Shown here: piece by piece, positions 49,001 to 57,300 of the stretch | Layout of the letters: every line of letters starts with the position of its first letter | Numbering within the stretch: the first letter of the stretch is position 1 | From: Prochilodus magdalenae | Taxonomy: Eukaryota > Chordata > Actinopteri > Characiformes > Prochilodontidae | Reading direction: 5' to 3' | Assembly (NCBI GenBank): GCA_024036415.1 | Contig: JAMWET010000795.1 | Coordinates: 1-64,000 of the forward strand | Length of the DNA stretch: 64,000 nt | Position numbers and translations under genes: made by a program | The notes under the pieces: generated by a model | Database searches by the model: none | Seen by the model: only the letters and a program-made list of their open reading frames with translations | What the model was told of the DNA's origin: nothing

Positions 49001-49855
49001 GAAATAATGAAAAGATCCATCAGTTTTCAAAAAGAAGTTACAAGAAGTTACAATAAGCAGTTAGATCAATGTGTGGCGTACAATCATAGCTCAGTGATAC
49101 AAGCCGAGAAAATCTATTACAGATCCTAGATTATAGAATAATTATTATTATTATTAATCATTAATTTAGATTTCCATTTCCTGAAAGACAACCATTCTGA
49201 TTTGTGGGAGGAAGACTTTTTATTGCGTTCACTTATTAAAACTGAAACAACTGAGGAAAATCAGGAGCAAAGACCTGAACCTGTATATACCGAATGTTAA
49301 TCAAATGTAAATGTAACTGATATTTGTAGGTCTGTGTAATTTAATAAGTCATTTCATAATAACACTTATAGTATAATAAGTACTATAAGTATAGTACAAC
49401 GTTGACTCTATGACTCTTTCTAAATCATAACGGGGGAGGAGTCCTGTTCAGGATGTATTTCCTGCACTGGAATAAACCCTGAAATTCCACTGGCTGATTC
49501 ATGGATGTAATACAGCATCATGCATTTCAAAGCTGTGGGGCTTATCACAAGTCAAGAATGCCTATAGCTCACCTTGCTGCCTTTCATTCCTGGTTGGCCT
49601 GGTAATCCGGGAAATCCTCTGGCCCCCTTAAAGCCAAAAATCATACTGTCAGGATCAGTCTTGAGCTTTTACACACAACACAAATGCACTGAGCTCTGCC
49701 TTATGAATATAATGGAATAATGGAATAAACTTACTGCAGAGCCTGGAAATCCAATTTCTCCAGTGTTTCCTGAAGGTCCAGGTTCACCCTGACACAAGGA
49801 GTGAACTGGTTACTCATAAGTAGGTAAATGGTCCAAATTAGTTAACATGTATAAC

Positions 49856-49921
<66 letters not shown>

Positions 49922-52900
49922 ATATGTTAACATATTTAAGTTCAATTTAAATATCTAGGATTCTGTGAGAATTTTAAGAAACAGAAAAAAATACTTTCAT
50001 TTGCAATGCTGGTGTTTTGAATGTGCACAAGGCAGCTGCTAGAATAACATCTCATTATATGTCGCTATTAAATACACTGTAAAGTGTTCATTTCAGTAGA
50101 ATAATTCTAAATTGCCATTAATTAAAGATGCGACATCGTGTGCATACAAATGATATGACTGTAGTATAAACTGCCACTAATCTGATCTAAGTTCTATGGC
50201 TGAGCTACCTATGAAAATACACATATCAGATCAGCACTGGCTGATACTGAAGATTAATTATGAACAGACCTACTTCTACAAAAAGCCTTTGAAACCCTTT
50301 TTTAAACACTTGCACAATTAATTTACACAATAGCTCTTTAAAAAAACTCCACTGCTTGGTTCTTTCTTCATGTTGCTGCAAATGACTCTCATTTTTAATA
50401 GAACATCATGAAGATATTCCTGTATTGATAACCTCTCTACAGCGAGAGGTGAGATTTGTTAAAGTGCTGGTGATGTTGGAATAACAACTGGTTATTCTAC
50501 TTACATCTGGACCAGGCTTTCCAGGAGGGCCGTCAGGACCCCTTGGACCATGAGGACCCTGTTAAGAAAAATAACCTTGTTAATCTATTGCCCAAAACCT
50601 GTATACATAATGAAATGATCTTGTACCTAATTTCCTTATCCAGTTGAAGAGCTTTTGATACCAATTCTGATATCAGCAGATACTAAGTGACGATCAGTTA
50701 TCAGTGTACCTGTACACCGTACTATGTGTAACATAATGCTATATAACTATAACTAAGATAAACGATAAAATACAGAAAACAATATAAAAATATAAAAAAT
50801 ATATATTATTAAAAACTGTATTATTAATGTGCTTCTGGAAAATGCAGTGCCAGTGTAAAATTTTCAGTGCAACAACAAAGTTAATGTTTATAATGTTTAT
50901 CCTGTGAAAATAAATATGAACAAATTCTATTTAAACTGATTTTTAGAATAATATGATTAAATTCATATTTAATTCACATTAGTCTGATTTAATTGGATAC
51001 TCGTTGACTTTAATGTGACTAGCGTTTTAACCCAAATGAAAGTGATAACACAAAAACATGAAATAGTTTTTGACTTGAGAGCTGATGGGAAAAATTTTAC
51101 ACAGGCCTTTTATTCTGACACACGGCAGTACAGAGAAACAAGCAGGGCAGACATGTCTCTCTGAGGGATTTTGCATCATTATGTATGAGCTTTTATCTAC
51201 TAATAAAAACCCAACATTTTTACATTTATCTTGCTGTGGAACAATGCGTTTCAGGTGAGCCGCAGCCGCTGCTAAGAGACGGTACTGAATGCATATCGGA
51301 CACATCTGGCTGTCACCTGATTTGAGTGAGAAGTTGGTATATTGATATAAACTGGTGTACTGGGGCCAATCTAAACCTCTGTGCATTACTAATCCGCGGA
51401 TGTGCTAGACACCAGTTACATTAATCACTTACCATGGATCCAGGATCACCTGCATCTCCTGGGGCTCCCTGTGCTCCAGTAGGGCCCTGAGAGACACACA
51501 GAACACAGAGAACTTGGGTGCACAGCCGACTGTCTAGATATAATATAAACTCGCTGAGAGATCTGTTGATCGAGGTTACTGATAGAGGCTGGTCTTACTG
51601 GTGGTCCTGCTGGTCCTGGATGTCCTCTTGGTCCTGGTTCACCCTAATAACCCAATGAACAAACAAATATTGATTATAGTTCTTGAATAGCCTTTCAGGC
51701 CTGAGTACCAGTTACTGAACAAGATAGGTACTAATAAATCTGGCTTTACCGGAGATCCTGAGACTAATCTTGCCGGCCCCAACTTTCCATCATGGAATCC
51801 TGAGGCCATATGAGAGGCAAACGGACTCTGCAAAACAATACACTGGAATTACTCAAATTCAGTTGCAATACAGTCACTTGGCATATACTGACAATTTTTC
51901 AACAATTTATAATGTAAAATATATATTAAAAGTATTTATAGACTTTATGAACATACAAAAATGATATGACTGTAGCATTAGCAGGTATGCTCGTATATCT
52001 TATCCATATTCTATTTTTCTATCCTACAAAAATAGTTACGGTAAAATACTAACTTGGTTGAAAATTAATATTATCTGTAAAGAAACTTCCACTGCATGAT
52101 TCTTCTATCTCGTTTCTCTAACTATTTTTCGTTATATCTTGATTTTGGAATAAATAAATAAAGATACTGCTGTGATAATTACGTCTCTGCAGTGAGAGGT
52201 GACATTTGGTGTAGCAGAAAATTATACAAAATGGTTATAATATGTGTATTATGCGTAATTTTACAGGTTTCTAATAACAGTGGGGCGTCCGAAGCTTGTT
52301 TTAAATGCCTTCAGAAAAAAGAATCGTTCTAATAAATTGTAGATGAATCTGAAAGAACCCAGAAAGCTGCAAATCATCAAAAATTAAGTGAACATAACAT
52401 TAATATTCAGAAAGCCCCATATTTCAGAACTGCTGATCAAATTAAGCCAGAAAAAACTGCCAACTAAACAAGCAATTGAAGTATCCTGGATTATTTATCA
52501 TTTAATACATTTGTGTTTATCCCAAAAACTATATACGTTTCGATACAATACGCTACAACATGGTACAATAAACTTTCTACAGATATTTTTTGGTTCAACT
52601 TCAAATTGTTCAAATGTCAATACAAAATGTTTAAATTCGGTCAAAATACAAAATACTGTTATTGATTTCAAACTTTTCATCAGTAGTGGGAATGTATGGA
52701 CTAATGTGTAAAGTGTTTATGTTTATTGTTTGCTATGTGTCCTTGAGCATTAGGCACAATATGAACTGAATTACCCTTTACATACAGGCGAAACACTCAC
52801 CCCTGGTAATGAAGGCTGTCCTGCAGGACCAGCTTCACCTGGTGCTCCTGGCACACCAGGTTCCCCATCAAAACCAGGAGGACCTGGCACACCCTTAATA

Positions 52901-55786
52901 GGAGAGTAGGGTGTCAGTATAACAGTGCGATCATAATTCCTGTTTCCAGTTTCCACTTTGCTGTTGATTCTGATCATGAATTCTCTAATAGCTTAATACA
53001 CTGCACAAGCAGCCGCGCTCCACACCTCTGACTAGTTTGAAGGGCAAATTAGGAAAATGCTGTCTTAATAAAGCACTACCTTTGATAGAGTTCATAAGAA
53101 ACAGTAATGCATAAAGGACAATGACATTATCTCATGACATACTTTTCTTCCCTTGCTGCCTGGATACCCTGGACGTCCTTCTGCACCTGGGGGGCCCTAT
53201 ATTACCAAATGTCAAAGAGAAAACTGATATTTAATTTAAATCATTACAGAAAAAACGTTAAATGTAAACAATGACTGAACATTCCTTACCATTGGTCCAG
53301 GTCGACCAGGCACTCCCACAATCTGAAAAATAACATGGATACAGATCAGATGTGCGGTTCCTGGAGAACTACAGCAAATCCACCCCATATTGATCTTATA
53401 AATATAAATTATTCTCTTCATACTCACATAAGGAATATCACCTGGTTCTCCTTTTTGACCCTTAAAATACCAAAAGACTTATTTCAGTTAAAGACAGCAA
53501 GTAACAGAGTTAAGTATCAATAGAACACATGAAAATTAGATTCTGACATACCTTAAAGGCAATTATCTCTGGGGGGAAAAGCAAATAAAGCATAGTTTAG
53601 AAACAATAGGACACAAATACTCCACCAATGAGTGAAATAAAACAAGTCACTGCTGTACATGCCGCAAAGGATGCTCTGAGTACTCTGTTGTGCCTTTTTA
53701 AGTTTCTTAGAAACCGAATTGTTAAAGTTGGAGACAGTCTGTTCAGACCATTCCTGAAGATTTACCGCTCTGGAGAGTTCACCTCCAACACACTGGGCTC
53801 TAACATTCAGGTCTTATTAAACACAGCATGCAAAATACAAACACAGAAAACGTAAACGCACAGCATAATACTTCCAAATAGCAGCAAACCCCAGTCATCC
53901 CTCAGCACTGTCCAACAACACTCCATTATTCACACTGCTCAAGGCTCTAAGTTCCCTGTTGTTTGAGCTCAGTGGGTAATCTTTTCATTGTCCTAAACAT
54001 TCGTGATTAATGGAGCGACAAAAAGCTACGAATTTGCTTAAAATAAAAAACACCTGAAATGGTGCTTCGGTTACGATAACACCTTGTCACACATCCCTCT
54101 GGCTCAGTACTGAGCCTAGCCACTGGGGACTCATTTCCCAGACAACCTGGGTGAACATGTAACCTCCAGTAGGCAGCTAGCAACCTACCCCAGATGGACC
54201 TCACCTGTTTTGTGGTGTATTTAAGGTGTGTGCTTTGTTAACAGTTTGTATCTGATCTGTATATTCAGTGCATATTAAGCCTTACTATCATCATCTCTTT
54301 GTGATTTCTGTTTTTTTACTTTTTGACTTTATATTGGATCTTCCTTTTGTGTTTTATCTTTGCATTTTATTTTCCACCCTTTGCTTGTTTATTCAACTTC
54401 AGGCTTGTCTTTTTGGTTAATAAATCTTTTTTAAGCCTCATCTGCACTTGTCCTACCTTGGCCCTGATCCTTACACACCTCATGGAGCAGAGTGACACCT
54501 CGACAACATTTAAGGTGGAACAGAAAAATTCTAACAAGACGCTAGCAAGCATTGAATGTTTGATAACCTAAATCAGCTTATCTGGAAGGAAGTAGTGTTA
54601 TTAATCTGAGCTTGTTTAACTCTAACCCTAAACCTAAAATTAATAACACAATGAAACAGTTGAAACTTCGAGTTACTATGCTGTACTAATGATGAGAGTA
54701 TGATGAGTAGGAAAGCTCAATGGGATAAACACAACTGCACCAGTGCTGGATTATTATTTAACTACCGAATAACAATTTGAAATTGTGAGAACCCGAATTT
54801 TGACAAATAGAGGTTGGTACTTATTACCATGACTAAACAGCACTTAAAAGCAAAGGACGGTGAATCTTCACTGTCAAAGCAGTCAAAACATGAAGAAGTG
54901 GAAACACGAAGAAGAAGATACAAAAAACTCAGTACGCTGCAATATATACATATTGCTCCTTTAACAGTAAAGAATGTTTTGGCCCTCTTCTGTAAATTTA
55001 CTATTCTCAAGATACTTGGACAGTGATGCTACACCAGTAGCACAAATCCATAACTCACACATCCATAACTAGAACAATATTAATGAGACTGCAAGAGACG
55101 GGGTTATTCATATTCTAGCACTGAGTGGTGGGGAAGACTGTTTAGACCCTGAATGGCACAGGGAGCACAGCTTTGGCTGAATCGTAATGCCCTGTATCTG
55201 CACCCATGTTTTTATTTGAGTTATAATAGATGGTGCTTATCCATTACATTGGTGTATGCTTTCTGGGTCAGTACACATGAAGATTTATGTCATCTCTAGT
55301 AAAGAGCACAGAACTAGACAGTGAGGAAGCGAAGTATGGGAATACACATGTCTATGTGATTAAGGGGTTAAATAGATTCAGTGTGCTAAATAAGGGCTGA
55401 GACTAAACTCTCCTGGAGCAGGATCCGGCAGTTATGCCACAAGGATCAGGTTATGATAGGTGATGACCAGTTTGGGTTAGACTCAGGTGCAGGATGAGGT
55501 TAGGGACTTTGCTGGGAGGGTTTAAATCCAAACTCAATGCTGCCCTCTAGAGGGCGTCTTGAGTGACGCTCACCGATCCGTCCCTGAGCACTGGCAAACT
55601 TCTCACACACGGGGCAGCACTCTCCCTCTGGGATGTTGAACTGCTCACAGCCCAACAGGTCCTCACATCGGATCTCCTCGCAGATGACTCGACCCTTATC
55701 ACACACACACAGCCTGCATGGCTCCGGCTTCCAGATGTCATTGTCCAAATACGTCACACCATCCTCATTACAGCTGGTTTTGTCGT
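30857..55786 (-). CDS. col5a2: col5a2, collagen type V alpha-2 chain (spliced, signal-peptide exon missing)
   Basis: Fibrillar procollagen of the extracellular matrix. In mammals alpha-2(V) joins alpha-1(V) in heterotrimers that nucleate and limit the diameter of collagen I fibrils (family knowledge). I placed 53 exons on the minus strand, each with consistent phase, summing to about 1471 residues. Order: VWC domain (exon 2, 10 Cys); short linker exons 3-5; minor Gly-X-Y segment (exons 5-7); N-telopeptide (exon 8); 1014-residue helix (exon 9 to the start of exon 51); then the COLFI C-propeptide ending DIGPVCFS. Exon order and content match human COL5A2 almost exon for exon, for example [18 protein letters not shown] and [16 protein letters not shown]. 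Oddities: one Gly-to-Ala break in exon 37, a GC donor after exon 26, and an absent NIT glycosylation sequon in exon 53. Exon 1 (signal peptide, ending in phase 1) was not found up to 64000. COL3A1 was considered; exon lengths, telopeptide and C-propeptide fit COL5A2 better. Confidence 0.95.
31004..32100. other. col5a2 intron 53
   Basis: Contains 'ggctgcacaatattgg' near 31219, which resembles a common fish repeat, but its limits are unclear. Nothing else recognised. Confidence 0.4.
32101..32343 (-). CDS. col5a2: col5a2 exon 53, COLFI domain
   Basis: 243 bp, phase 0/0. [20 protein letters not shown], then [20 protein letters not shown], ending TQDSCS. Human COL5A2 has QNITYICKNS where this reads [10 protein letters not shown], so the usual Asn-X-Thr sequon is not present. 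Confidence 0.94.
32557..32744 (-). CDS. col5a2: col5a2 exon 52, COLFI domain
   Basis: 188 bp, starts with two bases of a split Gly codon. [18 protein letters not shown], then [17 protein letters not shown], then [14 protein letters not shown]. Classic calcium-binding/trimerisation part of the fibrillar C-propeptide. Confidence 0.95.
33028..33355 (-). CDS. col5a2: col5a2 exon 51 (helix end, C-telopeptide, C-propeptide start)
   Basis: 328 bp, phase 0 to 1. The last six triplets [18 protein letters not shown] close the helix at residue 1014. Then comes [17 protein letters not shown], an acidic/proline-rich linker, [17 protein letters not shown] and [15 protein letters not shown]. The first two C-propeptide cysteines are seen. 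Confidence 0.95.
33356..34778. other. col5a2 intron 50
   Basis: A repeat-like stretch near 34280-34480 ('aggtttatttgtcatttgca', 'cattgaaatgcttgtggtga') resembles a fish LINE tail in reverse. The rest is unremarkable. Confidence 0.45.
34779..34886 (-). CDS. col5a2: col5a2 exon 50
   Basis: 108 bp, [18 protein letters not shown], then [18 protein letters not shown]; helix residues 961-996. Confidence 0.94.
35779..35832 (-). CDS. col5a2: col5a2 exon 49
   Basis: 54 bp, [18 protein letters not shown], helix residues 943-960. Confidence 0.92.
35926..36033 (-). CDS. col5a2: col5a2 exon 48 (KGHR cross-link site, RGD)
   Basis: 108 bp, [18 protein letters not shown], then [18 protein letters not shown]; helix residues 907-942. 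Contains the C-terminal helical cross-link motif KGHR (Lys at helix residue 927) and an RGDS tripeptide-type motif. Confidence 0.95.
36132..36185 (-). CDS. col5a2: col5a2 exon 47
   Basis: 54 bp, [18 protein letters not shown], helix residues 889-906. Confidence 0.92.
36311..36418 (-). CDS. col5a2: col5a2 exon 46
   Basis: 108 bp, [18 protein letters not shown], then [18 protein letters not shown]; helix residues 853-888. Confidence 0.93.
36527..36580 (-). CDS. col5a2: col5a2 exon 45
   Basis: 54 bp, [18 protein letters not shown], helix residues 835-852. Confidence 0.93.
36672..36779 (-). CDS. col5a2: col5a2 exon 44
   Basis: 108 bp, [18 protein letters not shown], then [18 protein letters not shown]; helix residues 799-834. 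Confidence 0.93.
36780..38156. other. col5a2 intron 43, SINE-bearing
   Basis: AT-rich intron with one tRNA-derived SINE (listed separately); nothing else recognised. Confidence 0.5.
37328..37562 (+). mobile_element. tRNA-derived SINE
   Basis: Has a Pol III B-box-like word 'gggttctatacctg' near 37402, a conserved tail 'gtaagtcgctctggataaga' plus 'gcgtcagctaaatgcc', and a short (TAGATG)n end. This arrangement fits fish SINEs with a LINE-derived tail. Internal A box is weak. Confidence 0.7.
38157..38264 (-). CDS. col5a2: col5a2 exon 43
   Basis: 108 bp, [18 protein letters not shown], then [18 protein letters not shown]; helix residues 763-798. Confidence 0.95.
38265..39353. other. col5a2 intron 42
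   Basis: Nothing recognised beyond intron sequence. Confidence 0.45.
39354..39515 (-). CDS. col5a2: col5a2 exon 42
   Basis: 162 bp (a fused 3x54 exon typical of fibrillar collagens): [18 protein letters not shown], then [18 protein letters not shown], then [18 protein letters not shown]; helix residues 709-762. Confidence 0.95.
39666..39719 (-). CDS. col5a2: col5a2 exon 41
   Basis: 54 bp, [18 protein letters not shown], helix residues 691-708. Confidence 0.93.
39809..39862 (-). CDS. col5a2: col5a2 exon 40
   Basis: 54 bp, [18 protein letters not shown], helix residues 673-690. Confidence 0.93.
40023..40130 (-). CDS. col5a2: col5a2 exon 39
   Basis: 108 bp, [18 protein letters not shown], then [18 protein letters not shown]; helix residues 637-672. 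Confidence 0.93.
40217..40270 (-). CDS. col5a2: col5a2 exon 38
   Basis: 54 bp, [18 protein letters not shown], helix residues 619-636. Confidence 0.93.
40369..40422 (-). CDS. col5a2: col5a2 exon 37 (Gly-X-Y break)
   Basis: 54 bp, [18 protein letters not shown], helix residues 601-618. The codon at helix residue 616 is GCA (Ala) where GGN (Gly) is required; every other triplet I translated in the helix starts with Gly. Human has GSRGNP at this end. Splice sites and length are normal. Confidence 0.92.
40545..40598 (-). CDS. col5a2: col5a2 exon 36
   Basis: 54 bp, [18 protein letters not shown], helix residues 583-600. Confidence 0.93.
40681..40734 (-). CDS. col5a2: col5a2 exon 35
   Basis: 54 bp, [18 protein letters not shown], helix residues 565-582; nearly identical to human. 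Confidence 0.95.
41003..41110 (-). CDS. col5a2: col5a2 exon 34
   Basis: 108 bp, [18 protein letters not shown], then [18 protein letters not shown]; helix residues 529-564. Confidence 0.95.
41898..41996 (-). CDS. col5a2: col5a2 exon 33
   Basis: 99 bp, [18 protein letters not shown], then [15 protein letters not shown]; helix residues 496-528. Confidence 0.93.
42100..42144 (-). CDS. col5a2: col5a2 exon 32
   Basis: 45 bp, [15 protein letters not shown], helix residues 481-495. Confidence 0.92.
42228..42281 (-). CDS. col5a2: col5a2 exon 31
   Basis: 54 bp, [18 protein letters not shown], helix residues 463-480. Confidence 0.93.
42282..43358. other. col5a2 intron 30
   Basis: Nothing firmly recognised. 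A GC-richer stretch at about 42420-42720 looks repeat-like but was not identified. Confidence 0.4.
43359..43412 (-). CDS. col5a2: col5a2 exon 30
   Basis: 54 bp, [18 protein letters not shown], helix residues 445-462. Confidence 0.93.
43528..43581 (-). CDS. col5a2: col5a2 exon 29
   Basis: 54 bp, [18 protein letters not shown], helix residues 427-444. Confidence 0.93.
43680..43733 (-). CDS. col5a2: col5a2 exon 28
   Basis: 54 bp, [18 protein letters not shown], helix residues 409-426. Confidence 0.93.
43951..44049 (-). CDS. col5a2: col5a2 exon 27
   Basis: 99 bp, [18 protein letters not shown], then [15 protein letters not shown]; helix residues 376-408. Donor GTAATC. Confidence 0.9.
44371..44424 (-). 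CDS. col5a2: col5a2 exon 26 (GC donor)
   Basis: 54 bp, [18 protein letters not shown], helix residues 358-375. The 5' splice site reads CAG|GCAAGT, a GC-AG intron; no GT donor near it keeps the 54-bp exon. Confidence 0.9.
44425..45557. other. col5a2 intron 25
   Basis: A 125-codon open frame at 44835-45212 (minus) shows no recognisable domain and no splice context; treated as chance. Confidence 0.4.
45558..45656 (-). CDS. col5a2: col5a2 exon 25
   Basis: 99 bp, [18 protein letters not shown], then [15 protein letters not shown]; helix residues 325-357. Confidence 0.94.
45781..45834 (-). CDS. col5a2: col5a2 exon 24
   Basis: 54 bp, [18 protein letters not shown], helix residues 307-324. One residue differs from human COL5A2; diagnostic for the gene. 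Confidence 0.95.
46194..46301 (-). CDS. col5a2: col5a2 exon 23
   Basis: 108 bp, [18 protein letters not shown], then [18 protein letters not shown]; helix residues 271-306. Confidence 0.93.
46471..46524 (-). CDS. col5a2: col5a2 exon 22
   Basis: 54 bp, [18 protein letters not shown], helix residues 253-270. Donor is GTGCGT. Confidence 0.92.
46752..46850 (-). CDS. col5a2: col5a2 exon 21
   Basis: 99 bp, [18 protein letters not shown], then [15 protein letters not shown]; helix residues 220-252. Confidence 0.92.
46971..47015 (-). CDS. col5a2: col5a2 exon 20
   Basis: 45 bp, [15 protein letters not shown], helix residues 205-219. Confidence 0.92.
47097..47195 (-). CDS. col5a2: col5a2 exon 19
   Basis: 99 bp, [18 protein letters not shown], then [15 protein letters not shown]; helix residues 172-204. 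Confidence 0.93.
47542..48098 (+). mobile_element. solo LTR 1 with GTGAC target duplication
   Basis: 557 bp starting TGTCACGCC and ending GTCTAACA (TG...CA), flanked on both sides by GTGAC (47537-47541 and 48099-48103). It has a TATA-like 'gtatttaagcc' near 47699 and AATAAA near 48038, the order expected of an LTR. No internal retrovirus-like gene is present. It sits antisense in the col5a2 intron between exons 18 and 19. Confidence 0.88.
48297..48350 (-). CDS. col5a2: col5a2 exon 18
   Basis: 54 bp, [18 protein letters not shown], helix residues 154-171. The intron after it carries a solo LTR. Confidence 0.93.
48457..48501 (-). CDS. col5a2: col5a2 exon 17
   Basis: 45 bp, [15 protein letters not shown], helix residues 139-153. 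Confidence 0.92.
48582..48635 (-). CDS. col5a2: col5a2 exon 16
   Basis: 54 bp, [18 protein letters not shown], helix residues 121-138; human has [16 protein letters not shown]. Confidence 0.93.
48777..48821 (-). CDS. col5a2: col5a2 exon 15
   Basis: 45 bp, [15 protein letters not shown], helix residues 106-120. Confidence 0.92.
48945..48998 (-). CDS. col5a2: col5a2 exon 14
   Basis: 54 bp, [18 protein letters not shown], helix residues 88-105. Confidence 0.92.
49573..49626 (-). CDS. col5a2: col5a2 exon 13
   Basis: 54 bp, [18 protein letters not shown], helix residues 70-87. This is the N-terminal cross-link region; mammalian COL5A2 has KGHR here, while this copy reads K-G-S-K followed by G-H-Q. 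Confidence 0.93.
49735..49788 (-). CDS. col5a2: col5a2 exon 12
   Basis: 54 bp, [18 protein letters not shown], helix residues 52-69. A pure (TA)n tract lies 70 bases upstream in the intron. Confidence 0.93.
49858..49917. repeat. (TA)n microsatellite
   Basis: About 30 pure TA dinucleotides in the intron between exons 11 and 12 of col5a2. Confidence 0.95.
50505..50558 (-). CDS. col5a2: col5a2 exon 11
   Basis: 54 bp, [18 protein letters not shown], helix residues 34-51. Confidence 0.93.
50559..51432. other. col5a2 intron 10
   Basis: A 119-codon minus-strand open frame at 51027-51386 has no recognised domain; nothing else seen. Confidence 0.4.
51433..51486 (-). CDS. col5a2: col5a2 exon 10
   Basis: 54 bp, [18 protein letters not shown], helix residues 16-33. 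Confidence 0.93.
51599..51643 (-). CDS. col5a2: col5a2 exon 9, helix start
   Basis: 45 bp, [15 protein letters not shown], helix residues 1-15. Confidence 0.92.
51750..51827 (-). CDS. col5a2: col5a2 exon 8, N-telopeptide
   Basis: 78 bp without Gly-[22 protein letters not shown], then LVSGSP. It corresponds to the human segment RPFSAQMAGLDEKSG. The lone Lys is a candidate telopeptide cross-link residue. Confidence 0.9.
51828..52800. other. col5a2 intron 7
   Basis: AT-rich; a 107-codon frame at 52388-52711 has no recognised domain. Confidence 0.4.
52801..52893 (-). CDS. col5a2: col5a2 exon 7
   Basis: 93 bp. [18 protein letters not shown], then [13 protein letters not shown]: end of the N-propeptide minor helix and its cleavage region. 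Matches human [16 protein letters not shown] and HPSHPG. Confidence 0.93.
53143..53196 (-). CDS. col5a2: col5a2 exon 6
   Basis: 54 bp, [18 protein letters not shown], Gly-X-Y repeats of the N-propeptide minor helix; donor GTATGT. Confidence 0.92.
53290..53322 (-). CDS. col5a2: col5a2 exon 5
   Basis: 33 bp, [11 protein letters not shown], donor GTAAGG. Start of the minor collagenous segment of the N-propeptide. Confidence 0.9.
53428..53460 (-). CDS. col5a2: col5a2 exon 4
   Basis: 33 bp, [11 protein letters not shown], donor GTGAGT. Matches human [14 protein letters not shown]. Confidence 0.9.
53552..53568 (-). CDS. col5a2: col5a2 exon 3, 17-nt micro-exon
   Basis: Seventeen bases between an AG acceptor (tctccccccag-type) and GTATGT donor. 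They complete a split Glu codon from the VWC exon and add IIAFK, returning to phase 0 before GQKGEPG. Only this exon reconciles the phase 1 end of exon 2 with the phase 0 start of exon 4, which supports it. Confidence 0.8.
54085..54475 (+). mobile_element. solo LTR 2 with CACCT target duplication
   Basis: 391 bp starting TGTCACACATCC and ending GATCCTTACA, flanked by CACCT on both sides (54080-54084 and 54476-54480). TATA-like 'gtatttaagg' near 54218 and AATAAA near 54419 are in LTR order. No internal genes. Same orientation as solo LTR 1 and a different family. It lies in col5a2 intron 2. Confidence 0.85.
55574..55786 (-). CDS. col5a2: col5a2 exon 2, VWC domain
   Basis: Reads [18 protein letters not shown], then [20 protein letters not shown], then GECCPVC: the von Willebrand C fold with its CxxCxC and CCxxC cysteines. 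Acceptor tttttccag, donor GTGAGC; 213 bp, phase 1/1. The VWC domain sits in the N-propeptide, is missing from some minor fibrillar chains, and is typical of COL1A1, COL2A1, COL3A1 and COL5A2. Confidence 0.95.
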
Positions 55787-57300
55787 CTGGAAAAATAAAG
55801 TGAGAGAGAAGTACATTCAGACACAGGCCAGAAATGTAAAGTGCACTGACTTAAACTTAAGTAGGATTGTATTAGGTTCTGTAAACACTCAGCTGGGATA
55901 ATCCCAGGTCTTTAATCCCTATAAAAAGGCTATAAAGATTCTCAACATGCATGCATACCATATTGTATATGATATACCATAATTACAGTGGAACATGGAT
56001 TAAATTTGGGCAATGCTACAGCATGATATTATTAAGATGTACATGCTTCGTTCTAGAGAAACTGGCCTATATCCAGTGTTGGTGATAGGAACCAGATATC
56101 CAAAGCGTTTAGTAAAAGTTTCTGGTCGTTCAAGAGCGTTCATTAAAAAAAGCAAAATAGAACCAAAAGCACCCAAAAAAAAAATTAATACTGCATAAAA
56201 GATAAACTGCAGGTTTACTGGTAATTTTGGATAGTAAATAAAACGGCTACATTTGTGCTGTGAACGTCATGAGCCCAGGTTCCTATCAACACCACTGTAG
56301 GAAAATCAAAGTTGACAGGTTTCCCTACAAAGACATTCACATCAATCCACACGGAATAGCCCTGTTTACATCTTAGCCACTACATTATACAGAAACTGTG
56401 TAAATCACTGGAACACAGGTTTATCTTTTAAAATGATATCTGAAGTGATTTGTTTACAAATCACTACAATCAATAAGCAGAACTGATAATCCATTTGTGC
56501 AATCCAGAAAAAAATTACACTAAAATCTTACTTTAAAGTATTTTCTAACACAACTAATCTTTGGAAATGTGCTTGTTTGACTATTTCAGGTACCAGTCTC
56601 CAATATCAGGCAAAAACCAAAACCTTCACATGAATAATTGCCAACTGCAACACAGTACTGCTCATTTCAGTACTGGGAGAGCCACTACTGGGAAGTCCAA
56701 CAACACTGAGTGACCACAAGAGGGCAGTCCGGAATCAAAAACACTGACTCATCCAACGCCTCGTCTGCAGCTTCGTCCATACTTAGTGGTTACAGTGAGG
56801 ATTAAGGTACAAAAAGGTGGTCTGTAATCAGGGATTATGTTAAATACCCCCTTTCAGAGGAGCTGGTAAGCTTATGCCTTACACATGTTCTACACTGCTC
56901 AGAGGGAAACTACTTCAGAACACTGAGATATCCTCCTGTAGCTCCTGAGCAGTACACTCTGAAGGAACTGCCGGGAGAAGAGCTGTTCACAGGACTGACT
57001 GAATGCTAATTCGCATAAATCACATATCATCAATCACTTTGGGGCTGCATCCGAGTCAGAAATGACCTAGCATAACAGAGCCAATGGGAACAGGTTAAAA
57101 AGACCTGCAGGTTATACATAATAAAGCTATACTGAACAAATCTTACACAGACACATTTAATATTGTACAGCAGATAACACTGTGTGTCTAGTATTGAAGA
57201 GCTCTGTGTGTTTTGTAAGATCCACCGATTTGTATATGAACTGAATTTTAGTCATTCAGGCCAGAATGGGTTTTCTACCTCAGAACATATGAAAATGTGC
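55787..57300. other. col5a2 intron 1, no gene recognised
   Basis: Upstream of the VWC exon. No signal-peptide exon with a phase 1 donor was found. Confidence 0.5.

Noticed and set aside
32557..55786. Assignment of the collagen gene to COL3A1 or COL1A2
   Set aside because: Exon-by-exon sequence, telopeptide exon of 78 bp, and the C-propeptide linker agree with COL5A2; COL1A2 has no VWC domain.
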